NCBI RefSeq assembly: GCF_002259415.1
Contig: NZ_NPFY01000016.1
Span: 186,001-250,000 of the forward strand
DNA: 64,000 nt
Source: Rhodococcus sp. 14-2470-1b
GTDB lineage: Bacteria; Actinomycetota; Actinomycetes; Mycobacteriales; Mycobacteriaceae
Direction: 5' to 3'
Of this stretch, positions 17,848 through 25,221 are shown piece by piece (the stretch's first letter is position 1; every line of letters begins with the position of its first letter). The notes below the pieces were generated by a model. That model was not told the origin of the DNA. It worked only from the letters and a program-made list of their open reading frames with translations, and searched no databases. The position numbers and the translations under genes are program-made.

Positions 17848-18783
17848 TCAGTGTGCGCGCCGCGCCAGCGCGGACTTCACGCCCAACTGTGCGAGAACGA
17901 CGATGACACCGACGATCAGGCCGAGCAACGCCGACGCGAGGGTGTTGACGATCCAGGCGAGGATCGGCCCGACCCCGGCGATGTCGTGCACGGCTTCCTC
18001 GCCGTGGTGGACGAGCTCGTAGAGGGGGTGAAAGCCGAGCTCGTCGATGCCGACGAGGAGGATGTGGCCACCGACCCACAGCATCGCCGCGGTGCCGACG
18101 ATGCCGAGGAACGACATGACCTTCGGCATCGCCTTGACGAGCCCACGGCCGAACTTCTCGACGAATCCCGTCGACTTGTCCGCCAGTCGCAACCCGATGT
18201 CGTCCATCTTCACGATCAGACCGACGACGCCGTAGACGATCACGGTGATGACGACGGCCACGACCGCCAGGATGATCAGCCTGCTCCAGAAGCCCTCGGC
18301 AGCAATCGTGTCGAGCGCGATGACCATGATCTCGGCGGAGAGAATGAGGTCGGTGCGGACAGCGCCGGAGACGACGGAGTCCTCGTCCTTCGGTTCGTCG
18401 GCTGCGTCGTCGTGGTGGTCACCGTGGCCGAAGACGGCGCCCCAGATCTTGTGCGCAGCTTCGTAGGCGAGGTAGCAACCACCCAACATCAGAATCGGTG
18501 TCAGCAGCCACGGCAGGAACTGGCTCAGCAGCAACGCGATCGGAAGAATGATCAGCAGTTTGTTGCGCAGCGAGCCGATCGCGATGCGCTTGATGATCGG
18601 AAGCTCACGCTCGGCAGCGAGGCCGCGGACGTACTGAGGCGTCACCGCGGCGTCGTCGATCACGACACCCGCAGCCTTGGCCGTCGCACGTCCCGTTGCC
18701 GCGCCGACGTCGTCGATGGAGGCCGCGGCCAGGCGCGCGAGGGCGGCCACATCGTCCAACAGGGCAACAAGTCCACCCGCCAT
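17848..18783 (-). CDS. DUF808 family membrane protein
   Basis: 311-residue protein matching the DUF808 (YedI) family. It starts with GGLVALLDDVAALARLAAASIDDV, the conserved N-terminal signature, and includes RNKLLIILPIALLLSQFLPWLLTPILMLGG, EDSVVSGAVRTDLILSAEIMVIAL and several more membrane helices, with a histidine/aspartate-rich cytoplasmic loop (HGDHHDDAADE). The ATG at 18783 follows GGAGG at good spacing. It ends 3 bases from the stop of the convergent tandem TetR. Its function is unknown; the His-rich loop could bind metal, but this is speculation. Confidence 0.88.
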   Translation of the reverse strand: MAGGLVALLDDVAALARLAAASIDDVGAATGRATAKAAGVVIDDAAVTPQYVRGLAAERELPIIKRIAIGSLRNKLLIILPIALLLSQFLPWLLTPILMLGGCYLAYEAAHKIWGAVFGHGDHHDDAADEPKDEDSVVSGAVRTDLILSAEIMVIALDTIAAEGFWSRLIILAVVAVVITVIVYGVVGLIVKMDDIGLRLADKSTGFVEKFGRGLVKAMPKVMSFLGIVGTAAMLWVGGHILLVGIDELGFHPLYELVHHGEEAVHDIAGVGPILAWIVNTLASALLGLIVGVIVVLAQLGVKSALARRAH

Positions 18784-18891
18784 CACTGGCCTCCACTTCG
18801 AATCGTCCGACCTACCGCGTCAACGCAGGCAGCTCACTCGAGAACGATACCGCCTGCACAGGTAATGCTTTGGTCAAGTCGAGTTGTTAGC

Positions 18892-19965
18892 ATGCGTCAC
18901 ATGTCGTCGACTCGAAAGCTCGTTGCCGGTTTGTCCGCCTCCGTGTTGATGCTGGCGGGGGCGGCCACCGCTCACGCGGCACCCGTCAACGTTCCGTGGT
19001 CTCCTGACACGTCCGTCGACAGCGAGCTCGAGTTCGTGTCCGACGGCGTCACCTACTACGGCAGTCTGCGGCCCGCGATCGGTGAGGTTCGCGGTGCTGC
19101 TCTGCTCCTGCCGGGCAGCGGACCGATCGATCGCAACGGCAATTCGCCCGAAGGCCAGATCACGCCGAACACCATCGCCTACCTCGCCGACGCACTCGCA
19201 GCCAAGGGCATCACGACTCTGCGCTTCGACAAGATCGGAACGGGCCGCACCGGTACCGAGGGAATCGACACCTCGGTACCGCTCGGATTCACCCAGCAGA
19301 TCGACACCGCCGAAGCCGCGGCCGCAGCGCTCTCCGACGCCACCGGCATCAGCGGCGAGAAGTTCTCCGTGCTCGGACACAGTGAAGGCGGGCTGACTGC
19401 ACTGGCCCTCGCGGACCGCGGCGTCGAGATCGGAAACCTCGGCCTGCTGGCACCGTTGGCCATCCGCTACCTCGACCTGCTCCACGCTCAGCTCGACCGC
19501 GTCCTGGACAACGTCGTCGCCTCGGGTGAAATGACACCGGACGAAGCCGACGCCGAGCGAGTCCGAGTCGACGAGACCATCGACGCCATCCGCAACGGAC
19601 GCCCGGTTCCGTACCCCGACGACGAAATCCTGGCGTCCGTAGGACTCAGCGACTCGGGCGCGAAGTTCTTCTCCGAGGCCGACGCGCTGGACCCCGCCGT
19701 TCTCGCAGCCGCACTTCCCACCGACACCGACGTACTGCTGACCTGCTCGGAGAAAGACCTCAACGTCTCCTGCGGACAGACCGACCGCGTCGCCGACGCA
19801 CTCGCCGGACGCGACCTGCAGTACTCGCGCTTCGTCAACTCGTCGCACATGCTGAGCGAACTCGGCCCGCTCCCGGCAACCGGCCTGGACATCTACGCCC
19901 CGCTGCCCCAGTCGTCAGAGTTTCGCGGTGCTCTCGACGCGTGGGCGGACAGCGCTCTGTCCTGA
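18892..19965 (+). CDS. Secreted alpha/beta hydrolase
   Basis: 357 residues. The N-terminus (RKLVAGLSASVLMLAGAATAHA) is a Sec signal peptide with an AHA-type cleavage site. The mature part is an alpha/beta hydrolase with the oxyanion-hole stretch LLLPGSGPIDRNGN and nucleophile elbow GHSEGG (Ser about residue 164); the acid and His are expected in LLTCSEKDLNVSCG and NSSHMLSEL near the C-terminus. The start may be the ATG at 18892 or 18901; both retain the signal. The substrate is probably an ester or lipid outside the membrane. Its last 51 bases overlap the end of the convergent oxygenase gene. Confidence 0.85.
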   Translation: MRHMSSTRKLVAGLSASVLMLAGAATAHAAPVNVPWSPDTSVDSELEFVSDGVTYYGSLRPAIGEVRGAALLLPGSGPIDRNGNSPEGQITPNTIAYLADALAAKGITTLRFDKIGTGRTGTEGIDTSVPLGFTQQIDTAEAAAAALSDATGISGEKFSVLGHSEGGLTALALADRGVEIGNLGLLAPLAIRYLDLLHAQLDRVLDNVVASGEMTPDEADAERVRVDETIDAIRNGRPVPYPDDEILASVGLSDSGAKFFSEADALDPAVLAAALPTDTDVLLTCSEKDLNVSCGQTDRVADALAGRDLQYSRFVNSSHMLSELGPLPATGLDIYAPLPQSSEFRGALDAWADSALS

Positions 19966-20859
19966 CGCACCAGGGTACGGACACGTGATCGCACCGAGAT
20001 CGCTCGGCCGATAGTTGTTCGGGTAACCCGGGTAGGTCTTGTTGTGGGGGTCGGTGGTGCTGCGCGAGGACTTGCGGGTCGGGAGGAATCTCTCGGCCCG
20101 CGCCTTCGTTCGTAGGCCCGCCACAGCAAGGCGTCGCACTGTGGGGGAGCCTGCGGGGAAGCCGAACGCGTGGGCCATCTTCTCGTCGAGAAGAGCGAAC
20201 ACGCCCTGCGCGACGGCGGGGCGCAGAGGCGTCGGGAACCAGGAGCAGAACAGGTCGAGCGTGTACGTGCCGACTTTGTGGTTGTCCTCGGTGTACCGGA
20301 ACGTGCGGTCCTCGTAGTCCAGTTTGAACCGGGCGAGCTCGGTGTAGGACTCTGGAATGTCCTTGATGCCCATGCGAATTCCGACCTGGCGGTAGAAGTG
20401 GAACGTCGCCAGGCGCTCCGAGGGATGCAGTCTGCGCCACCCGAAGGTGTCGATCCACTCGATCGGTTCGTAGATGAAGGTCGTCAGCACGTAGAGCATG
20501 TCGTCGTTCGAGATGGCGTACTGCGAGTGCATCCGGTTGACCATGCGTAGCGCTTCGCGGCCGCGCTCGGAATCGTAACCGTGCTCGACCATCTCGCCCA
20601 TCAGCAGCGCGGTGTCGTCGTAACGCCGTTGCGGCCGGTCACGGAACTCACCGGTCTTCTCCAGCAGTTCGGAGATGGTGGGAACGCAATAGGTTCGGAA
20701 CAGAGCGAATTCGAGGGCGCGTTGGTAGTCCCACGGGAACTCGTATCCGGCAGTGATGCGGTGAATGGTGTGGCAGTCCGCAACCGGGTCCAGTTCCTCG
20801 ATCCGCTTCAGCCAGCCGTAGCGGCCGCGTTTCGGAGTGAGGTCCTGCGTCGTCGTCAT
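19915..20859 (-). CDS. DUF2236 (MpaB-type) oxygenase family protein
   Basis: 314-residue member of the DUF2236 family, which includes MpaB and the haem-containing latex clearing protein. Family blocks are QRALEFALFRTYCVPTISELL, the Arg/Thr region RRYDDTALLMGEMVEHGYDS, and RMVNRMHSQYAISNDDMLYVLTTFIYEPIEWI, where the His is a candidate haem ligand. It lies 4 bases downstream of the aldehyde dehydrogenase, so both are likely on one transcript, fitting an oxygenase that yields an aldehyde. It is the most MpaB-like of three DUF2236 proteins in the window. The substrate is unknown. Its 3' end overlaps the convergent hydrolase gene by 51 bases. Confidence 0.82.
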   Translation of the reverse strand: MTTTQDLTPKRGRYGWLKRIEELDPVADCHTIHRITAGYEFPWDYQRALEFALFRTYCVPTISELLEKTGEFRDRPQRRYDDTALLMGEMVEHGYDSERGREALRMVNRMHSQYAISNDDMLYVLTTFIYEPIEWIDTFGWRRLHPSERLATFHFYRQVGIRMGIKDIPESYTELARFKLDYEDRTFRYTEDNHKVGTYTLDLFCSWFPTPLRPAVAQGVFALLDEKMAHAFGFPAGSPTVRRLAVAGLRTKARAERFLPTRKSSRSTTDPHNKTYPGYPNNYRPSDLGAITCPYPGASGQSAVRPRVESTAKL

Positions 20860-20863
20860 GGCG

Positions 20864-22360
20864 TCAGCCTCTGCCGTGGCGAAGCTTGAGTACCAGTGCG
20901 GAGATCTTGAGATCGCGCGCTTTTCTTCGCATCGTCAGTAGATTGAGCGGCGCGGCGAACTTCTGCACGGCAAGGGATTTGACGGTACTGAACTCGCGGA
21001 GACCGTCGGCGCCGTGGATGCGGCCGAAGCCGGAGTCCCCGGTCCCGCCGAACGGCAGCGCTGGAATGCCGGCGAAGCCCAGGACGGAGTTGACGGTCAC
21101 GACGCCGCAGTCGAGCTTCTCCGCCGCGCGTCGTCCGGCTGCGTTGTCCTTGGTGAACACCGATGCACCGAGGCCGTAGGACGATGCGTTGGCGCGTTCG
21201 ATGCCCTCGTCGAGATCGCGAACCTTGTTCACGACGACGGTGGGACCGAACGTCTCCTCGGTGATCGCTGTGGAGTTCTCGGGTACGTCGGTGAGAATCA
21301 CCGGGTCGATGTACGGGCCGTGCAGTGAATCCAGCCCTCCCAGAACGGCTCTGCCGCCCTTGGCGAGTGCGTCCTCGATCTGGGATCGGACGATGCCGCT
21401 CTGCTTGCCCAGTGTCATCGGGCCGTACGAGGACGTGCCCGCGCCTCCGGGTTTCAGGGCTTTCGCCGACGCGGCGAACTTCCGCAAGAACTCGTCGTAT
21501 ACCGGTGCGGCGACATAGATGCGCTCGACGCCCGCGCACGTCTGGCCGGCGTTGCCCATGGCCCCGAAGGTCGCGAACTCCACTGCCGCATCGAGATTCG
21601 CGTCGGCGTCGACGAGCATGGCGTCCTTTCCTCCGCACTCGGCGACCAGGGGGGTGAGGGACTGAGCGCACGTCGCCATGACCTTCTTGGCGGTCGCGGT
21701 GGACCCGGTGAATGCGATCTTGTCCACACCCGCGGTGCACAGCGCGGTTCCGGTCGAGCCGTCTCCGGTGATCGTCTGGAACACCGGATGCGCAGCAGCG
21801 ATGGACTCCCACTTCTGTGCCAGCCAGACCCCGACGCCTGGTGTCAGTTCGCTGGGCTTGAACACCACGGTGTTGCCGGCAGCGAGCGAGTACGCGATGG
21901 ATCCCATCGGGGTGTAGAGCGGGTAGTTCCACGGCCCGATGACGCCGACGACGCCGAATGGGCGGTATCCGACGTAGGCCTGTTGGTTGGGGCTGATCAA
22001 GCCGGAGGACACCTTGCGTTGTTTCAGGATCTTCTCGGCGTTGCGGGCGGCCCAGTCGATGTGTTCGACGCCCAGCATGACCTCGAGCAGGGCGTCCTCG
22101 TCGGGCTTGCCGCTCTCGGAGGCGATGACGTCGGCGAGAGATTTCGCGTCACGCGCGATGGCGCTCTTGAACTCGAGCAGCCAGCGCTTGCGGCCGGTGA
22201 ACCCCTGGACGTCCCACCACCTGGCGGCGGATCGTGCGCGGTCGACGGCGGCCGACACCTCGGCGTCCCCGGCAATCGGATAGGTAGCGAGTACGTCACC
22301 GGTGCGTGGGTCGAGACTGTCGAACGTACGGGCTTTCGTCTCTACGACCTGGTCCGTCAT
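20864..22360 (-). CDS. Aldehyde dehydrogenase family protein
   Basis: 498-residue NAD(P)-dependent aldehyde dehydrogenase. It shows the cofactor motif FTGSTATAKKV, the general base Glu241 in AECGGKDA, the catalytic Cys275 in GNAGQTCAG, and the C-terminal PFGGTGDSGFGR. A C-terminal hydrophobic/basic tail (APLNLLTMRRKARDLKISALVLKL) suggests peripheral membrane association, as in the fatty-aldehyde type. The ATG at 22360 follows GGAGGACAACC. It is divergent from an acyl-CoA dehydrogenase/GntR pair, with a strong inverted repeat between them, and overlaps functionally with the oxygenase encoded just downstream. Confidence 0.93.
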   Translation of the reverse strand: MTDQVVETKARTFDSLDPRTGDVLATYPIAGDAEVSAAVDRARSAARWWDVQGFTGRKRWLLEFKSAIARDAKSLADVIASESGKPDEDALLEVMLGVEHIDWAARNAEKILKQRKVSSGLISPNQQAYVGYRPFGVVGVIGPWNYPLYTPMGSIAYSLAAGNTVVFKPSELTPGVGVWLAQKWESIAAAHPVFQTITGDGSTGTALCTAGVDKIAFTGSTATAKKVMATCAQSLTPLVAECGGKDAMLVDADANLDAAVEFATFGAMGNAGQTCAGVERIYVAAPVYDEFLRKFAASAKALKPGGAGTSSYGPMTLGKQSGIVRSQIEDALAKGGRAVLGGLDSLHGPYIDPVILTDVPENSTAITEETFGPTVVVNKVRDLDEGIERANASSYGLGASVFTKDNAAGRRAAEKLDCGVVTVNSVLGFAGIPALPFGGTGDSGFGRIHGADGLREFSTVKSLAVQKFAAPLNLLTMRRKARDLKISALVLKLRHGRG

Positions 22361-22380
22361 GGTTGTCCTCCGCGTTGTCA

Positions 22381-22410
22381 AAATCGCATCACATATATTT
22401 GATGTGATTT
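22381..22410. promoter_or_regulatory. Inverted repeat, candidate operator between divergent ALDH and acyl-CoA dehydrogenase genes
   Basis: AAATCGCATCA (22381-22391) and TGATGTGATTT (22400-22410) form 11-base arms with one mismatch around an 8-base AT-only core CATATATT (one C). The element sits 20 bases before the aldehyde dehydrogenase start and 83 before the acyl-CoA dehydrogenase start, and is far more AT-rich than its surroundings. It is a reasonable binding site for the GntR encoded at the end of the rightward pair, but that link is inferred. Confidence 0.6.
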
Positions 22411-22493
22411 ACTGTTGTGGAGCTCACACTATGCGCCGCGTCCGGTCGATGACAACCCTCCGCATCCCGGCGCTCTACCGTCTGGAGCACTTC

Positions 22494-23669
22494 ATGAGTA
22501 CGGACTTCACCCAGGAACAAGAATCCTTCGCCACGGCGGTCGCCGCGTTCTGCGCCCGCGAAGCTGGTACTCGGGAGCAGCGCGACGCGTTGACCGAGCA
22601 CGGGCAGCACACGCACAACCAAGGCCTGTACGACAAAATGGCCGAACTCGGGTGGCTCGGTGCCACGATTCCCGAGGAATACGGCGGAGCCGACGGCAGC
22701 GTCGTCGACATGTGCATTCTCCTCGAACAGGCTGCCAAGGGCATGGCCCCTATCGGCGGCATCGGCCCCACTCTCATCACCGGCGCCGCCTACGAGAAGT
22801 TCGGCACCGCCTCGCAGAAGGAAGCAGTGCTCGGCGGCATCGTCGCGGGCAAGAGTTACTCGATCTCGATGTCCGAGCCGGAAGCAGGCTCCGACGTCGG
22901 CAACCTCAGCTGCAAGGCCGAGAAGACCGAGGGTGGCTGGCTCATCAACGGCCAGAAGACCTGGTGCTCCAACGCGCACTTCGCGGATCGCATTCTGTTG
23001 GTTGCGCGAACAGGCAGGAGCGTAGCCGGCGGAGTGACCCGACAGGAGCGCGGTGAAGGGAAGCACGAGGGATTGACGATGTTCGACGTGCCCGCCGACA
23101 TCGACGGACTCAACATCGTGGGAATCGGCACGATGGGCGGCAAGGAGGTCAACGACCTCTACTTCTCCGATTGCCTGCTCCCCGAGGATTCGGTGGTCGG
23201 AGTCGAAGGGCAAGGATGGGCGCAGTTGATGACAGGCCTGAACATCGAGCGCCTGATTCTGGCGGCGATGATGCTCGGAACAGCTCAACGCGCATTCGAC
23301 GACACCCTCGAATTCATCACGCAACGCAAGCAATTCGGTCGTCCCGTCGGCACCTTCCAAGCGCTGCGTCACCGCGTGGCAGACCTTGCGACGGAGATCG
23401 AATGCGGCCGACTGCTGGTGTACCACGTCGCCCGGCTCGTCGACGAGAACCCGACGAAGCTGTTCCCGCGGGAAGCATCGATGGCGAAACTGAAGCTGAC
23501 CGAAACCGCCAAGAAGGTCGCACTCGAAGGCATGCAGATGATGGGCGGTTACGGATACGCCACCGAATTCGACATGGAAAAGCACGTCCGCACCACGCTC
23601 GTCTCGTCGATCTACGGCGGTACCAACGAAATCCAGCGTGACATCATCGGCAAGACATACGGGCTGTGA
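22494..23669 (+). CDS. Acyl-CoA dehydrogenase
   Basis: 391-residue FAD-dependent acyl-CoA dehydrogenase. The flavin and substrate loops YSISMSEPEAGSD and WLINGQKTWCSN and the C-terminal MMGGYGYATEFDMEKHVR and IYGGTNEIQRDIIGK are all present. The ATG at 22494 has GGAG eight bases upstream; longer readings into the control region are not needed. Between LLVART (residue 172) and KHEGLTMF (190) is an unusual Gly/Arg-rich insert, encoded by a diverged copy of the dispersed 25-base repeat (23014-23038). The insert falls in a surface loop of the beta domain, so activity may be retained. The stop overlaps the GTG of the next gene. Confidence 0.93.
   Translation: MSTDFTQEQESFATAVAAFCAREAGTREQRDALTEHGQHTHNQGLYDKMAELGWLGATIPEEYGGADGSVVDMCILLEQAAKGMAPIGGIGPTLITGAAYEKFGTASQKEAVLGGIVAGKSYSISMSEPEAGSDVGNLSCKAEKTEGGWLINGQKTWCSNAHFADRILLVARTGRSVAGGVTRQERGEGKHEGLTMFDVPADIDGLNIVGIGTMGGKEVNDLYFSDCLLPEDSVVGVEGQGWAQLMTGLNIERLILAAMMLGTAQRAFDDTLEFITQRKQFGRPVGTFQALRHRVADLATEIECGRLLVYHVARLVDENPTKLFPREASMAKLKLTETAKKVALEGMQMMGGYGYATEFDMEKHVRTTLVSSIYGGTNEIQRDIIGKTYGL
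23014..23038. repeat. Diverged repeat unit inside the acyl-CoA dehydrogenase gene
   Basis: GCAGGAGCGTAGCCGGC then GGAGTGAC matches the dispersed 25-base unit at 21 of 25 positions by direct comparison. It is in frame and adds roughly residues 174-182, followed by a partial second copy (ACAGGAGCGCGG, 23042-23053). The residues produced (GRSVAGGVTRQERGE) do not look like the surrounding conserved dehydrogenase sequence, which supports insertion of the element into an existing coding region. Confidence 0.65.
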
Positions 23670-24322
23670 CCGCCTCGGTACTGCGACGGCGGCCGCAACT
23701 GTCGGAAGAGGTTGCGGCGCGCCTGCGAGCGCAGATCATGTCGGGAGTGCTCGGGCCGGGCACCTTCGTGCGCATCGACGACACCGCAGCAGATCTCGGC
23801 GTCAGTGCTACTCCCGTCCGCGAAGCGCTCGTGACGCTGCGCGGTGAGGGTCTCGTCGAGCAAGTGCCCAATCGCGGCTACCGCGTCGGCGAACTCAGCC
23901 GCGAGGACATCGACGACATCTTCTGGCTGCAAGGCACCATCGCCAGCAAACTCGCCAGACGAGCAGCGCGAGTCATCACCGACGTGCAGATCGAAGGGCT
24001 CGTCGGCCTCAACGCCCGGCTGCGGGACGCAGTGGCGCGCGCCGACGCGCAGGCCGTCGAAACCTGCGAATTCGAGTTCCACCGCTTCATCAACCGGGTG
24101 GCGGGCGGAAAGAAGTTGGCGTGGTTCCTCTTCGGAGCCATCCGCTACACCCCGGCCAGGCTCTACGCCTCGGATCCGTCGTGGGGCGAGCAGTCGGTTC
24201 GCAGTCACGACGCTCTGATCGCGGCCTTCTCGCGATGCGACTTCGACACCGTCGGAGAGCTGATGCGCAGGCAGTTCGCCGATGGCGCGGAGCGCCTGGT
24301 TGCGCACCTCGGTCTTCCGTGA
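23666..24322 (+). CDS. GntR-family (FCD) transcriptional regulator
   Basis: 218-residue regulator starting at a GTG that overlaps the acyl-CoA dehydrogenase stop (GTGA), so it is cotranslated with the enzyme. The winged helix-turn-helix has LGVSATPVREALVTLRGEG, and the FCD domain has FWLQGTIASKLARRAAR and EFEFHRFINRVAGGKKLAWFL. It aligns without large gaps to the GntR at 2325-3005, including the unusual shared N-terminus RRRPQLSE; the two are close paralogs. It is likely an autoregulator of the divergent dehydrogenase genes, possibly through the palindrome at 22381. Its stop is 12 bases before repeat array B. Confidence 0.92.
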   Translation: MTASVLRRRPQLSEEVAARLRAQIMSGVLGPGTFVRIDDTAADLGVSATPVREALVTLRGEGLVEQVPNRGYRVGELSREDIDDIFWLQGTIASKLARRAARVITDVQIEGLVGLNARLRDAVARADAQAVETCEFEFHRFINRVAGGKKLAWFLFGAIRYTPARLYASDPSWGEQSVRSHDALIAAFSRCDFDTVGELMRRQFADGAERLVAHLGLP

Positions 24323-24329
24323 CACCGGG

Positions 24330-25136
24330 TCAGGCAGGAGTGGAGCCTGCGGAATGACCAGACCGGGCAGGAGTGGAGCCTGCGGAATGACCAGGAGGAG
24401 CAGGAGTGGAGCCTGCGGAATGACCAGGAGGAGCAGGAGTGGAGCCTGCGGAATGACCAGGAGGCGCAGGAGTGGAGCCTGCGGAATGACCATGGGGCGC
24501 AGGAGTGGAGCCTGCGGAATGACGGGTCTGGGAAGGGGCGGCGGCGAGGAGTAGGTCCGTACACCAGTTGACCACGGCATCTTCGTCGAGAACAAGCTCG
24601 CCGCCCAGCCATGCGGTCAACACCTGGGCGAAGCCGCCGACGACGAAGTGGGTCGTGAGGTCGAGGCGCTCGATGGTGTCGGTGGCGTAGAACTCGTTGG
24701 CCTGGGAGGCAAGCAGTCCGGCGAACATCTGTGTCGACTCGGATCGTTTGGCGGCGAGAACGTCGTTGCTCAGGGTCGCAGAGAAGAGCAGTCGGCCTCG
24801 GCGTGGGTCCTCGGCGACCAGACGCACGATCGTGTGTACTGCGGCGTGGACGCGGTCGTGTTCGGTGTCGGGTGCGGTGCCGACGGCTGCCAGGGTCGTC
24901 GTGGTGATCTCACCGATCACGTGGTCGTACACCGCTTGCATCAGGTCGTTCTTGTCGCTGAAGCTCTCGTAGAAGTAGCGGGAGGCGACGCCTGCTCGGC
25001 GGCAGACGCCGCGCACGGTCAGTTCCGGTTCGGTCGTTCCGAGCAGGTCGAGGCCCGCTTCGACGAGGGCTCGTCGACGTTCGGCAACCCTGGCCGAGCC
25101 GTCGACTCCGCCGTAGGTGCGCGGTGATTCGGCCAT
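24330..25136 (-). CDS. TetR-family regulator with repeat-encoded C-terminal tail
   Basis: 268 residues. Residues about 18-65 form the TetR helix-turn-helix (VRGVCRRAGVASRYFYESFSDKNDL), and the helical ligand domain ends near residue 204 (WCTDLLLAAAPSQTR). The remaining 63 residues are six tandem copies of an 11-residue unit, HSAGSTPAPPG, encoded by repeat array B; the period of 33 bases keeps the frame open and the stop follows directly after the last unit. Such a low-complexity tail is not a known TetR feature and is probably disordered. It is divergent from a DUF2236 gene across an 85-base gap containing a palindrome, hence its likely local repressor. The stop is 7 bases from that of the convergent GntR. 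Confidence 0.88.
   Translation of the reverse strand: MAESPRTYGGVDGSARVAERRRALVEAGLDLLGTTEPELTVRGVCRRAGVASRYFYESFSDKNDLMQAVYDHVIGEITTTTLAAVGTAPDTEHDRVHAAVHTIVRLVAEDPRRGRLLFSATLSNDVLAAKRSESTQMFAGLLASQANEFYATDTIERLDLTTHFVVGGFAQVLTAWLGGELVLDEDAVVNWCTDLLLAAAPSQTRHSAGSTPAPHGHSAGSTPAPPGHSAGSTPAPPGHSAGSTPAPPGHSAGSTPARSGHSAGSTPA
24334..24523. repeat. Tandem repeat array B, six units at 33-base period, coding
   Basis: Six copies of the 25-base unit (GCAGGAGTGGAGCCTGC then GGAATGAC) start at 24334, 24367, 24400, 24433, 24466 and 24499, exactly 33 bases apart with 8-base spacers. All unit copies are identical; spacers vary (for example CAGACCGG, CAGGAGGA, CAGGAGGC). Units are the same as in array A, where spacers are one base longer. 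Here the period is a multiple of three and the array is the 3' end of the TetR gene on the opposite strand. Confidence 0.95.
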
Positions 25137-25176
25137 GGACACATCTTGACATCGATCGTCCAGCGGGCCTAGCGTC

Positions 25177-25200
25177 ATCTGCACACGCACGTATGCAGAT
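25177..25200. promoter_or_regulatory. Inverted repeat, candidate TetR operator
   Basis: ATCTGCA (25177-25183) and TGCAGAT (25194-25200) are perfect 7-base arms separated by 10 bases in the short gap between the divergent TetR (start 25136) and DUF2236 (start 25222) genes. Position, symmetry and total length (24 bases) fit a TetR-dimer site that would block both promoters. Inferred, not shown. Confidence 0.6.
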
Positions 25201-25221
25201 ATCCGATCAGAAGGATTCGCC

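Noticed and set aside
17836..17851. CTGAG/CTCAG hairpin at the convergent TetR/DUF808 ends
   Set aside because: Only 5 bp; not distinguishable from chance.
17851..18891. N-terminal extension of the secreted hydrolase frame
   Set aside because: It lies antisense to the DUF808 gene, and a signal peptide starts at 18892 or 18901, as expected for the real N-terminus.
23612..24595. Repeat-rich 327-residue frame through array B in another frame (QAPLL repeats)
   Set aside because: It overlaps the GntR gene and the TetR in the wrong frame; only the TetR frame joins the array to a known domain.
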